From contig UESW01004355.1 of NCBI GenBank assembly GCA_900491605.1, forward strand, positions 337,629 to 401,628: a stretch of DNA of 64,000 nt. Direction: 5' to 3'. Numbering within the stretch: position 1 is the first letter of the stretch; each line of letters begins with the position of its first letter. Below, in pieces: positions 12,268 through 24,539 of the stretch. The notes beneath the pieces were generated by a model, which was not told the DNA's origin, made no database searches, and saw nothing but the letters and a program-made list of their open reading frames with translations. The DNA is from Calamus simplicifolius. Its lineage: Eukaryota > Streptophyta > Magnoliopsida > Arecales > Arecaceae. The position numbers and the translations under genes are program-made.

Positions 12268-12625
12268 AAATATATCTAATCTGAAATGTGAAACTTTTGA
12301 TTTAAGTGATAACAATTATAAAGTGTAGAAAAAAAGAATTCTTCTTCAGTTAGGATGCATGGACATTGACTATGCCATCAAGAAGGATGAATCATCTGCA
12401 GTTACACCACTTAAATCAAGAAGGATGAACCATCAAGAAGGAAGAAAGAATTTTTTTTTGATAGCAATCTCAACATTTATTGATTTAAGTGGTGTAATTG
12501 CAGGTGGTTCATCATTCTTGATGGTATAGTCAATGTCTATACATCCTAACTGAAGAAGAATTCTTTCTTTTCATGCTTTATAATTGTCACCACTTAAATC
12601 AAAAATTTCACATTTCATATCAAAT
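12268..12625. repeat. Snap-back hairpin, arms about 150 bp (copy A)
   Basis: The left arm (12268-12420) contains GAAATGTGAAACTTTTGATT, AATTCTTCTTCAGTTAGGAT and CAGTTACACCACTTAAATCA. The right arm (12483-12625) carries their reverse complements in inverted order, around a 60-base loop. Transcription from either side would give a long, nearly perfect duplex. Arms differ by scattered substitutions only. Confidence 0.85.
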
Positions 12626-15293
12626 ATATTCATAGGTAACATGTTGAATAAAGTAAATAACAATATGTTTATGTAACTAAAATTGAGGCATACAACTTAA
12701 TGTTATGTCTTACCAATGTAAGTATGCAATAATATGAATCAATAACATATAACCCGTGGGCTAAGTTATTATACTTAAATAGATTCATTAACTTAATGAT
12801 GTGACTAACAAATTATATTTTCTTTCTTAATTTCTATAGGTAAATTAAGAAAATAATTTGTTATTCTATCTTAATTAATTATATCAATGCAATAAAAATT
12901 TCTATGAGATAAGATTTATTGCATTAAATATAATTAATTATCATTAATGTTATCTAACTTTATGCGATCTTTGCAACTCAATATATAATTTTGATTAATT
13001 AAAGATGTTGTGGCTACTCCTTGATTAATCAAAATCATATTAACCATATGACATTCAAACTCCATTATATGCATACAGATTAGCTAATTTATCTTAGCAT
13101 GAAGGAAGGCATTACATAGTAATCTTAATCAATATAGCATTTTTAATTCAAGGTCAGAATCAATCGAATTGGCCAGTTAAGTGAGAGAGAGTTTGGGGTC
13201 CCCTGTTGCTTTCCTTAAACACCAATTTAATTGGTTAGATCAATCAATGAAACCAATTAAAAAACTATGATATTTTTATATTTTAGAACCACTTTTCTAG
13301 ATACCAATCGATCAATTAAACCCTAAAAGGATCTGCATTATGATTCTTTCATGCTACGACTGCACATCCTTTCATTACGCATATAAAATTTAATATGCAT
13401 AACAGGAGCAATATCATACAAAGCACATATTCAATGTAATTTTAAAATTATAATCCTAAGTAAAATTTCTTTGATTAGAACACATCCGATCGTAGCTTAT
13501 TAATCCCTTGGGCCAGTCTATGCAAGAGTCCGCAAGCATAGAGGCTCAGAAGGTGTGTTTTAATGCAAAAAAAAATTAAACTTAAGGCTAAAAATATATG
13601 ACATATAATAAAATAAATCATGCTAGAAACATAACATAATCATTCATTTTTCTAGTGCAATTTGTGTGGTTCAGAGTCTTAGCGGCCTATTAAGCACTAA
13701 CCAACCACGCTACCACCCCATGCTCTCTTCCTTCTTTCTTTTTTTCTAATCATACCCGCGATTAGAAGTGGGTTTCTCCAAGAGGATGACAAGCGTGAAG
13801 GAGAGAGAACATTGGGTTGGGTGCATCCTGCATGCATGGCATAGATCTCGCTGGTGCTTCTCTTTAACAAAAAATATTTTCTCAAATGAAACTAAATGAT
13901 AGGAGTGCACCAATTCTGATGTCCTTTTCCTTTTATTTACAGAAATAAAATAGCACTCCTATTCAAAACCTAAACAAATTAAGGTAGAGGCATAAAGGCT
14001 CTGATAGGAAATAAATCTATGCATATATATAGGCATGCAATAACACTATACAGAACAAATATATTAAATGCTAAAATCAATGAATTATCTCCATCCATTG
14101 AACTTTGTGTGTGATTTGCTTTTGGTAACTTTTCGATTGAATGCTCCCTTCGTAACTTCTCGATTAAGTGCTTATTGATATCAACACTAGAAAATAAATC
14201 TATGCATACATATGGGCATGCTGTATAGATTAAATATATTAAATACCAAGATCAATGAATTACCTTCAACCATTGAACTTTGTTTGTAATTTACCTTCGG
14301 TAACTTTTTGATTGAGTGCTCGCACAATAATAATGTGTGCCTTTAGTATTTGCTCTTCATTAGGGACCCAATCTCTCTTGGCTTCCATATATTTTTCTCT
14401 TATATAAAAAAACTTCAGGAAGGTATCTCAATTTATAGAGAAACCTTAACTTTCTTATCTCACATATTCTCATCAAAATAGACCTTTTTTTAATTTTAAA
14501 AAAGAGATATAATTATTTTAATTAGTGAATGAATATTTAGAAGAGTTATCTTCAAGAGGTTGCAAGTTATTTGCAAGTGATTATTATATAAAATAAAAAT
14601 AGGATCATCACCTACGAAATACTAAAGAAAAGAAGCTAATGAGACAAAATTTGATGTTTTTTTTTTTCTAATTTCAAAGAAAGGAGAAATGAAGAAGACA
14701 AAGTGATCGTGCTAGTTTTTATTGAATAAATTATTTTCTATTCTAGGTAAATAGTTATAATTAATTATTATTTTATTTTGTTGATTTTTATTATAAAAAA
14801 ATATATTGATTTTGCTTTCATGATTCGAACGTATCAAATAATAAAATTAAAAATTAATCTGATTTTGATTTCCATCATCATATTAACTAAATAGTTGGAG
14901 GGGGTGAGGAAAAAAAATTTGGATGGATGGTAGTTGGTGCCTAGATATTGGTTGCTTCTTGGATGGATGCTTGGCGTCTAGGAAAAAAAAAGATGATGGC
15001 TTGGATGATGGTTGGTTGGGTCTTACACCCTCTTCCTCACGGAGTGACAAATGCACAAGCAAATGAAAGAAGATAAAATTTTTTATTCATTCATCATAAT
15101 CCTTTATTATAAGAGGGCTTGAGTATTTATAGCCTTTCCTAGCCTTTTTTAAATTAAAAGTGGGCGTCAAGAATTTTGAATTTAAAATTTAAATGGAAGG
15201 AGGGAAAACATGTTTGAATTTTCATGGATCAAAAGGGGGGCGTCATTAAGGAAGTTTGGTCTTTTTTTGGATGGTTCAAAAAAATGAGGAGGG

Positions 15294-15490
15294 GCACTCA
15301 AATGGAGAGTGAGGTAGTTTCTTTCTAGGCATAGGACGCCCAAATGGAGGGTGAGGTAGTTTTCATCTAAGCATAGGGCACCCAAATAAAGAGTGAGGTG
15401 GTTTTCATTTAGGCATAGGGTGCCCAAATGAAGGGTAAAGTGGCTTTTATCTAGGCATAGGGCGCCAAATAGAAGATGAAGTGGTTTGCT
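15294..15490. repeat. 42-bp tandem repeat, five copies (copy B)
   Basis: Same five-unit block as in copy A, with units beginning GCACTCAAAT, ACGCCCAAAT, GCACCCAAAT, GTGCCCAAAT and GCGCCAAAT. The last unit has lost a base. Confidence 0.9.
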
Positions 15491-15808
15491 CTATTCAATC
15501 TTCAAGCTTCATGGTCCTAATTTGAACCCTTTTGATCCAACTTACAAGACTCAACTAATTACCAAACTAAATTGAACTAAAATTGACCGAGTTGAACCTA
15601 ACAGACTCAATTGAACATAACAAAACTAAATTGAAAATAGACTTGACTTGTCTTAAATTAAATACAGACATAAAGTGACTCAAGATCAAAATACATTATT
15701 AGAACCCAAAATTTAAGTATATGAAATCCATAATGAGTGTGGATTGGGTTGAATTGCATGCATCCTCTTTCTGATCCTAGTGCCTGCACCAATATAGCTA
15801 TGTTACCT

Positions 15809-16162
15809 GCAAATATTCTGATATGAAATGTGAAACTTTCGATTTAAGTATGACAATTATAAAGTATAGAAAAAAAGAGTTCTTCTTCAGTTAGGGTGCA
15901 TGAACATTGACTATGCCATCAGGAAGGATGAACCATCTGCAGTTACACCACTTAAATCAAGAAGCAAGAAAGAATTTTTTCTGATAGCAATCTCAACATT
16001 TATTGTTTAAGTGGTGTAATTGCAGGTGGTTCATCATTCTTGATGGCATAGTCAATGCCTATATACTTTAACTGAAGAAGAATTCTCTCTTTTCATACTT
16101 TATAATTGTCACCACTTAAATCAAAAATTTCACATTTTATATCAAATATATTCATAGGTAAC
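15809..16162. repeat. Snap-back hairpin (copy B)
   Basis: Equivalent of the hairpin in copy A, with a shorter loop after loss of an internal AAGGATGAACC segment. Arms share AGTTACACCACTTAAATCA / TTTAAGTGGTGTAATTGC and the CTTCTTCAGTTA block. Confidence 0.8.
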
Positions 16163-17498
16163 ATAGCTGAATAAAGTAAATAAACAATATATTCATGTAA
16201 CTAAAATTGAGGCATATAACTTAATGTTATGTCTTACCAATGTAAATATGCAACAATATGAATCAATAACATATAACCCGTAGGTTAAGTTATTATACTT
16301 AAATAGATTCATTAACTTAATGATATGACTAACAAATTATATTTTCTTTCTTAATTTCTATAGGTAAATTAAGAAAATAATTTGTTATTCTATCTTAATT
16401 GATTATATAAATGCAATAAAAATTTCTATGAGATAAGATTTATTGCATTAAATATAATTAATTATCATTAATGTCTTGCAACTTAATATATAATTTTGAT
16501 TAATTAAAGATGTTGTGGCTACTCCTTGATTAATCAAAATCATATTAATCACATGACATTTAAACTCCATTATATGCATACAAATTAGCCAATTTATCTT
16601 AGCATGAAGAAGGCATTACACAGTAATCTTAATCAATATAATATTTTCAATTCAAGGTCTAAATCAATCGAATTGGCCAGTTAAGTGGGAGAGAGGTGGG
16701 GTCCCCATGTTGCTTTTCTTAAAAACCAATTTAATTGGCCACGTCAGTCAACAGAACTAATTAAAAAATTATGATCTCTTTACCTTTCAGAACTAATTTT
16801 CTAGATACTAATTGATCAATCAAACCCTAAAAAGATTTACATTATGAGTCTTTCATACTACGACTGCATATCCTTTCATTAAGCATATAAAATCTAATAT
16901 GCATAGTAGGAGCAATATCATACCAAGCATCTATTCAATGTAATTTTAAAATTATAATCCTAAATAAAATTTCTTTGATTAGAACACATCTGACCGTAGC
17001 TTATTAATCCCTTGGGCCAGTCTATACAAGAGTCCGCAAGCATAGAGCTCAGGAGGTGTGTTTTAATGCAAAAAATTTTAAACTTAAGGCTAGAAAATAT
17101 GACATAATAAAACAAATCATGCTAGAAACATAACATAATCATTCATTTTTCTAGTGCAATTTGTGTGGTTCAGAGTCTTAGCGGCCTATTAAGCACTAAC
17201 CAACTGTGCTACCACCCCATGCTCTCTTCTTTCTTTCTTTCTTTTTTTATCATACCCGAGAGTAGAAGAGGGCTTCTCCAAGAGGATGACAAGAGTGAAG
17301 GAGAGAGAACATTGGGTGATGCATGGCACATATCTTGTTGTTTCTCTTTAATAAAAATGTTTTCTCAAATGAAACTAAGTGCTAGGAGTGCACCAATTCT
17401 AATGTCCTTTTCCTTTTATTTATAGAAATAAAATAATACCCTTATTCAAAACCTAAACAAATTAAGGCAGAGGCATAAAAACTCTAATACCAACTATA

Positions 17499-17845
17499 GG
17501 AAATAAATCTATGCATATATATAGGCATGCTATATAGATCAAATATATTAAATGCCAAAATCAATGAATTATCTCCCTTCATTGAACTTTGTATTGATTT
17601 ACTTTCGGTAACTTTTCGATTGAGTGCTCCCTCCGGTAACTTCTCGATTAAGTGCTTATTGATATCAACCATAGAAAATAAATCTATGCATACATACAAG
17701 CATGTTGTATACATTAAATATATTAAATGCCAAGATCAATAAATTACCTTCGGCCATTAAACTTTGTCTATAATTTACCTTCGGTAACTTTTTGATTGAG
17801 TGCTCGCACAATGATGGTGTGTGCCTTTAGCATTTACTCTTAATT
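17499..17845. repeat. Twofold repeat of about 172 bp in copy B
   Basis: AAATAAATCTATGCATA begins units at about 17499 and 17671; each carries CGGTAACTTTT(C/T)GATTGAGTGCTC near its end. The equivalent pair in copy A starts at about 14008 and 14189. Short open frames on both strands here only reflect the repeat. Confidence 0.8.
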
Positions 17846-18394
17846 AGAGACCCAATTTCTTTTTGGCTTCCATATATTTTTCTCTCATATAAAAAAAACT
17901 TCAAGAAGGTATTTCAATTTATAGAGAAACCTAAACTTTTTTATCTACATATTCTCATCAAAATAGACCTTTTTTTAATTTTTTTAAAAAGATATAATTA
18001 TTTTAATTAGTGAATTAATATTTAGATGAATTATCTTCAAGAGGTTGTAAGTTATTTGCAAGTGATTATCAGATAAAATAAAAATAGGATCATCACCTAC
18101 GAAATACTAAAGAAAAAGAAGCTAATGAGACAAAATTTAATGTTTTTTTTTTCTAATTTCAAAGGAAGGAGAAATGAAGAAGACAAAGTGATCGTGCTCA
18201 TTTTTATTGAATAAATTATTTTCTATTCTAGGTAAATATTTATAATTAATTATTATTTTATTTTGTTTATTTTTATTATAAAAAATATATGGATTTTGCT
18301 TTCATGATTCGAACGTATCAAATAATAAAATTAAAAATTACTCTGATTTTGATTTCCATCATCATATTAACTAAATAGTTGGAGGGGGTGAGGA

Positions 18395-19432
18395 ATGTCG
18401 ACCTTCTTTTTATTGAATCCGATTGGATTTCAATACTAATTCGAACGCTGCACCAAACGGTCAGTATTTAATTGTAACGAGCAACATAAATGGTAGATTG
18501 GGTCTATCAATCCAGCCGTGCTATCCTTTATGTAGGTTGAAGGAGGAGTCTTCTGAGTATGCTATTTCATTTGCCCTAGAGCTAGACAGATTTGGCAAAT
18601 GATGGATTACTCTATCAAGTGGGATGATCTGGGTTCACCTCGCTCCTCTTTTCTTCTTGATATTCGTAGAGCTTCTCTGCAGAAGGGTGGTCTTTGGGCT
18701 GCCACGACTTATCAGATTTGGTTATCGAGGAACCAGCTTCTTTTCACGATGATTCTATTTCATTCCTCAGGATTATGAGGAAGATTAGATCTTTGGTTGC
18801 GGACTGTGCCCGGGTTGCTTCTGACGTCTCTGGCCTTTGGGGATCCTCTGTTGCTATGGCAGCGAACCGGCATACGGTTTTCATCTCCTAGGATCCTCCT
18901 CCTCCAGGGTTCGTCAAAATCAACTTTGATAGGAGTGTCCGTGATAGAGCTATTGGTTATGCTTTCGTCATCCGTGGCCCTCATGGTGACTTGATGGGAG
19001 CTAGAAGTTTTGGTACTATTGACTCCTCCGTCCCTATGTTTGAGCTTTATGCGGCTTGGCGGGCATTTCTTATGCTGTCAGAACTCTTCATGCTCAGAGG
19101 ATTTGGATTGAGGGTAATTCCATGTCGATTATTTCTTTGCTGCAGAAGGAGAATTACCATTTCGGCCCTGCTAATCCGATGCTTATCGACATTTCGTCTA
19201 TCTTGCATGAGGTTGACTATGCCCAGGTTCGCCATATCTATCGTGAAGCCAATTCGGCGGTGGACTAAGTGGCTTCTTTTGTGGCCTAGCATGATGGTTC
19301 ATGGATCTGAAGGCCGGATGATCCCTGCCCTTCTCTGTTGTAGCAAATTATGCATTCGGATCTATCTGGGCTGACTTGCACTAGACTAGTACGATCGTTC
19401 ACTCGTACAAAAAAAAAAAAAAAAAAAAAAAA
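18395..19432 (+). pseudogene. 5'-truncated LINE (L1 type) with zinc-binding and RNase H domains
   Basis: Read across frames, 18510-18620 gives the C-terminal reverse-transcriptase zinc-binding pattern (CPLC-type start, then C-P-R-A-R-Q-I-W-like). 18908-19265 gives a plant RNase H domain (RVT_3 type): VKINFD, GYAFVIRGPHGD, the E of ELYAAWRA, and EGNSMSIISLLQ. Stops and frameshifts (for instance in IRGPHGD's continuation) show it is dead. It ends GACTAGTACGATC...CGTAC followed by 24 A residues (19409-19432). The same 3' end is seen in the second LINE at 54076. I found no target-site duplication. Its tail is 180 bases upstream of the PRORP start codon. Confidence 0.8.
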
Positions 19433-19612
19433 CAGATTTCTTCCCGCATAAAACAATTGTACAGAGAGCCCCTTTCGGAATGACCGCACAGAAATGTCCA
19501 TGCGTCCTCACCGAACGAAATCCTTGCCGGCCGAGGCCAAGCAAGGGTAGGGTTCGGGTTAGGCGGTTAGCATCACGATTTAGGGCTTTTCCCGTGCCTG
19601 GAGCTGTCGGCC
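19433..19612 (+). promoter_or_regulatory. Putative core promoter and 5' UTR of PRORP
   Basis: Only 180 bases separate the LINE poly(A) tail from the start codon. A TATA-like CATAAAAC lies at about 19446-19453, directly after the tail. The rest is GC-rich. The start codon context is GGCCATGGA, a strong plant context. Where transcription begins is not determined by the sequence, and the LINE may have displaced distal control elements. Confidence 0.4.
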
Positions 19613-22600
19613 ATGGAAATCGCGGCGAAGGCCAAGAAGAAGAAGAACAGTACGCGTGAGGGCCAGTTCCGGTACGCCCTCGACACGTGCTCCAAGACAG
19701 GAGACCTCGCCGGTGCCCTTGCCCTCTATGAGTCCGCATCCGCCGAGAACCTCCGCCTCTCCGCGTACCACTTCAACTCCCTCCTCCACATCATATCCAC
19801 CTCCATCGAGACGCTTGACGAGACCTCCAAGAAGTCCGCCATCGACACCAGCTTCGCTATCTTCGACCGGATGGCCTCCGCCGGCGCCGCCCCCACCGAG
19901 GCCACCATCACCTCCATGGCCCGGATTGCTGCCCAGAGGCCCGACGGCGGCGCCGACTTCGCTTTCGAGTTGGTCAAGACCATGGGGGAGCGGTACGGCA
20001 CCACCCCTAGGCTGAGGACCTACGGTCCGGCGCTTTTCGCCTTTTGCCGGATATTGGAAGCTGATAAGGCTTATGCCGTGGAGCATCACATGGAATCGGT
20101 GGGCGTCGCGCCGGAGGAGTCGGAGATCGCTGCTCTACTACAGGTGAGCGCCAAGGTAGGGAGAGAGCAGAAGATTTATGAGTATTTGCACAAGTTGAGA
20201 GGCACTGTAGGATGTGTGTCTGGTTCCACGGCAGACATTTTGGAGGAGTGGTTCAGAAGCGAGCGAGCAATGGAGGTCGGGAGAACGAATTGGGATGCCG
20301 GCAGGGTAAAAGATGCAATTTTGATGAATGGGGGTGGCTGGCATGGGCTCGGATGGTTGGGGGAGGGGGGATGGGATATTCGCCGAGCCAATATTAGCTC
20401 CAAGGGGCATTGCAATGGTTGTGGACAGACGTTGGCTTGTGTGGACATTGATCGAATGGAGACAGAGAAGTTTGCAGAGTCTGTGGCTAGCTTGGCTTTG
20501 TCAAGGGAAGCCAAGTCCAATTTCAGGAATTTTCTGGTAAAAGGCAGCTCCTTGCAGTCAGAAATGTTTGTGATCATTTATTTATTTATTTTGGTTCATT
20601 CTGCTCTCCTAATCCTTATTTTTACAACCATCTGATTTGGAGATTAGTAGAGTTTAACAGTTTGAAAATTGGATCTTACAACTGGATTGATAATATCATG
20701 TCCATAAAAAGAAAATGAATGAAAGCTCTGAATTCTGCGAAACCTGTTACTCTATAAAATTGTAACAACTCTATTTGTTTTCTTTCCTTTATGTTATAAA
20801 AGCTGTATCGTGGTCCATTTGTCACCATCCTTCTCACCACAATTCTGAGAAACATGCTGATGCTTCCTTAGTCAAATTTTTGAAAATTTTTGAACTTATG
20901 AAAATATCAGCTAATTCAGTGTAAGTGTAGGTTTGCTTATATTTTAGCGCACTTTGCGTGCATTTCCTTGCAAATGACAAGTGTAATTGCAACAGTTAAA
21001 CTAGCTGTATTGGTTATGCCTCCACATTATGCATCCTGTGGCACTAATATTCTTCCCTATATGCAATGTGAAGTCCTTTTCTAAAGAAAAGTGTCTTCAA
21101 ATCACATCTTGATACGTCAATTCAAAATTTCCATGGTCTCTCCTCACCTTTAATTACTGGCAATTCCAAGATCCTTGCCTCACTATAATAGTCTTGAATT
21201 TCATCTGACTACTTACATGCTTCTATGTGTTCGGTCTTAGGTTGACTATTTAGTATTTATAAACTCTGATGTTTCTAACTTGGTATATACCCCTTCGAAG
21301 TCTTGTGAATGGAAAATGTAGTTACATAAATACCAGGAGCACTTGTTGAATATTGCCAAGGTCTTTATGTTCATGTCCAGCATAAGTTACAAGAAACTCT
21401 ACTCCCCATATATAGTTCTTACACTGATCTGTGGCTCTTTGCTGACTCATGCATGTCTTTGGCCTTGTTAAAATGTACATATGTGATATCTTACCTAGTG
21501 AGTGCATTTATCTAGAATAAAAATATCGCCAGTTTTCATAGTAAGCTGTAAAAAAATCAAGAATAGACTCATATTGTACTGTTATCTAAGGTTTATTGTT
21601 ATTCTCATGTCTCTTTGTTTAGGAATGGTTGGAAAAGCACAGTGACTATGAAGCTATAATTGATGGGGCAAATATTGCTCTTTACCAGCAGAATTTTTCA
21701 GATGGTGGATTCAGTTTGTCTCAGGTTCCTACATTACCGTTTTATTGATTATGGTGCATTTTGTCTACTGCTTTATATGCTGTTATTCATGTTATGTTTA
21801 CATATCGATGCTTTGTGCATGATGTGTACCTAAATAGAGCAGCTAGAAGCTGTCGTACAAGAACTAGTTGAAAGAAGCCAGGGCAAATGGCCACTCATTA
21901 TACTGCATAACAAGCGCACTTTAGCACTCATGGCAAATTCTTCGAATAGGCAGTTACTTGAGAAGTGGAGAGCTGAATGGGCATTGTACACAACGCCAAC
22001 TGGATCAAATGATGATTGGTAAGGATCATTGCATAAGAATCTGGGACACATTACTAGAATCAAGACAATTAAAGTTGTTTCCTTTAACTGCTATGTTCGT
22101 TAAGATTTTAAGTTTCAAAGACAAAACAAAGTTTTGGTCCAGAAATCAACCAAAACACTTATTTTAAGCTGAATAGATGAAATATCTGGTGCAATCGGAC
22201 TGTATTATGCATGTTTCAGAATAAAAACATAATCTGCCTAATGAAGAATTGGATATGGTTGGGTAGTCACTTGATTGGTTGCTTCAGAACTGTTTTTTCT
22301 GCCTCCCTTTGTTGTTTCATTGAACTCTTGCATTTTATGATTTACATATTGAGTGGAGGTAGCATTGAGGTTTCATGCTCTGAGGGAGCATTTCTTTAGT
22401 TATTTTGCCCCCTGCCACCTTTTGCCAAATTCCTCCAGAGGTGTATAATGAACTGTTGTTGCTTAGGTATTGGCTCTATGCAGCAGTGAAGCTCAAATGT
22501 TTACTTGTGACAAATGATGAGATGAGAGATCATATATTCGAGCTCCTAGGACGGTCCTTTTTCCCCAAGTGGAAAGAGCGTCATCAAGTATGTGCTTCAA

Positions 22601-24265
22601 ATCACTCAAAAAATCATTCTCTCTTCTCTCACACACATGCACGCATGTACATGCACAAACACACACATTGTCATATCATAGTGTTATTTTAGCTTAACCA
22701 CTTGAAGATCTTTGCTTTTGCTTTTCTTATATGGATTTCATCATGGTCAAATATTAGGTCATAGAATCTGTTGGATTACAGTAATGATCCAGGGGGAATG
22801 GTATTTTTATTCCATGATTTTGAAATTGTAGATGAGTTGTGCATAAAATGTCTTGGCTTGAAGCTAGAGGATAGGGGTTTAGGGTTGATATAACTGGGTA
22901 AAATTTTGTAATTTGGACATACAGTTGATGAACACATAAATAGTCATCAAAGTTCCTGAATTATTCAAGTTTATTGTGGAGTTTGTAATTCAGTTAAGAT
23001 GCATGAGTAGGTCAAAGATTTATAGAAATTTGAAGAGCTGTGACAAATGGTCAAGGCTTTGATTGCAGCTTTGAAGTAGCTAGTTAATGTCACCTGGAGA
23101 AGTTGCAAGGGACCATGAATGTCTCCCCATAAAAGAGATGACTATCGTTTCCTTTTTTTAATAACTATTGAGGATAGTTTATGCATTCATTTTGCATTAG
23201 TAGTTAATTGTGAACATGCCAAACAGGAAGCTAGTTAACTGATTATTGTTGCCAAAAAAGTGAGATATTAAGATTCTATATGGTGGGAATGGTCTTGTTC
23301 TTTCAGTCTACCATTTTAATATTTTAACTCGCCAAGGTCAGTCCCAAGCCCGGGTAAAGGAGGAGGGTTGCATTAGGTAGCTAACAGCCAGCGTAAAACT
23401 TTTAATAAACTATTAAATCCATGATAAGAATAGAGATAAAAATAGACCTAAACTAATATGGACAGAAATAATTAAAAAAGATATAATTATTTGTAATTTG
23501 AATGTCAACTTAGAGATTCACATACCGACCCATATAGTTGGGAAAAGGCTTAGTTGAGTTGAGTTGTTCTCGTTCATGTGCATGTTCCTTGGTGTTTCAT
23601 ATTCTTTAGGCCAACAAATTCAACCATTTCCAAGTTAATTTGTTAAAACATGCGATTCAATGACAAAAATGAGCTGCACTCTCCCCTCTTTAGCAGCCAG
23701 GTTCATCAATGTACACCCATTGAAGCCAACGTTTCATCTCCAACCCACATAGATTTGTCTTTGACCTTTCTAATTTTGATTTTTTGCAGGTACGATACAC
23801 TTTTAATAAAGGCAATTTGATGCTTATGATGCCACCTCCATATTCTTTAGTCATTCAGGTAAGCTTGTGTATTTTTGGTACTCGATAAACTGTCGTTTTT
23901 TTTTTTTTTTTTTTCTCATTCGCGGGAGCTGTGCATTTTTTGCCTTTTCTTTTCCCGGAATTTTTGGAACCGCAAGATATTAATGCTCTTTTGTGCAATA
24001 GGAATCCGATAAAGGATCATGGCATGTGCCATTAAATGAGAAGTGCGATGACGAGAAACAAAGGAATTGGCTTTGTATAGCTAGACCAGCGTCGCTTCAA
24101 CGGTCCAACGGCCTCACTGATCACCCCACCCAAGCTTCAGTGGAACCTCATCAAATGACGAGTCCGGCTGAGAATATAACCGGCGAGCAGAAATTGTTAT
24201 CCCCGTTGCAGCCGTCCAAGGATAAAACTGTTTTTGTTACAGGTAAGAGAAAGGATAGATCTTGA
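19613..24265 (+). CDS. PRORP2/3-like: Proteinaceous RNase P, PRORP2/3-like (six exons)
   Basis: Protein-only RNase P, which removes 5' leaders from precursor tRNAs. Exons: 19613-20536, 21623-21724, 21843-22018, 22467-22587, 23790-23858, 24002-24265, all with GT-AG introns and matching phases, giving 551 residues. Residues 1-250 are helical PPR-type repeats. C267-x2-C270 with H472 and C489 form the zinc site that clamps the central region. The NYN metallonuclease domain has D322 (IDGAN), D399 and D400 (SNDDW) and D418 (TNDEM). Spacings between these residues match the Arabidopsis PRORP1 counterparts (C344, C347, D399, D474, D475, D493, H548, C565). The N-terminus is lysine-rich (KAKKKK) without an obvious transit peptide, which points to a nuclear PRORP2/3 type. 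Exon 1 is GC-rich and long, later exons AT-rich. No disabling change is seen, so the gene looks functional. Exon ends are predicted by eye; no transcript evidence. Confidence 0.93.
22588..23789 (+). other. PRORP intron 4 carrying an RTE-type LINE tail
   Basis: This 1.2-kb intron is the largest. At about 23328-23570 it contains the 3' tail of an RTE-type LINE or a derived SINE: CCCAAGCCCGGGTAAAGGAGG, GGTAGCTAACAGCCAGCGTAAAAC and the terminal GTTGGGAAAAGGCTTAGTTG followed by GAGTT repeats. A CA-rich stretch at 22622-22672 is simple sequence. Splice sites are intact. Confidence 0.65.
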
Positions 24266-24513
24266 TCCTCTTGAGAGCCACCGGCCCGATTAGCTGCTGT
24301 CGGAGTAACTTCATTTCCTTTTTGGATGAGTGCTGTTCATTAAATCCTTCCTTCGCCACCGTCGCGCCGTTGGTTGGTTTCCAGTTTTGTGAGGGGTTGA
24401 CCGTGGCTTGATGTTATCCCTCTCTTATTTACGTTTGTTATAGATTTAACTTAAATGTTGTTTGATATTTGTTTGAGATACAAGATGATTTTCCTTCTTT
24501 CTAAGCTGGAGAA

Positions 24514-24519
24514 AATAAA
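24514..24519 (+). terminator. Putative poly(A) signal of PRORP
   Basis: AATAAA lies 249 bases after the stop codon, in an AT-rich 3' region. It is the first canonical signal downstream of the gene. Confidence 0.5.
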
Positions 24520-24539
24520 GATACCCTTCCTTTTGGATT

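Larger units (their letters stand above)
11383..14910. repeat. 3.5-kb direct duplication, copy A
   Basis: The copy begins GGATGGTAGTTGGTGCCT and ends with AGTTGGAGGGGGTGAGGA; the same order of blocks is found in copy B, offset by about 3540 bases. Inside are a 42-bp repeat block, a snap-back hairpin (12268-12625), an inverted-repeat arm (12632-12960), and a twofold repeat of about 180 bases beginning AAATAAATCTATGCATA near 14008 and 14189. No coding sequence is visible. The CTCTGATA at 14000 resembles a damaged minus-strand primer site, so the unit may derive from an old LTR element. Confidence 0.85.
14925..18394. repeat. 3.5-kb direct duplication, copy B
   Basis: This repeats copy A in the same orientation from GGATGGTAGTTGGTGCCT (14925) to GGGGGTGAGGA (18394). 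Differences are scattered substitutions and small indels. It keeps a clearer minus-strand primer-like site: at 17481-17494 the minus strand reads TTGGTATTAGAG. No protein-coding region is seen. Confidence 0.85.

Noticed and set aside
13660..13720. tRNA-like segment (minus strand GGTAGCGTGGTTGGTTAGTGC and a GGTTC-like box)
   Set aside because: No cloverleaf with paired acceptor stem can be drawn; the plus-strand GGTTCAGAGTC is on the wrong strand for the A box. The repeat copy at 17170 is no better.
19580..20089. 169-codon minus frame opposite PRORP exon 1
   Set aside because: Shadow of GC-rich coding DNA; glycine-rich translation without a domain, while the plus strand has a clear conserved gene.
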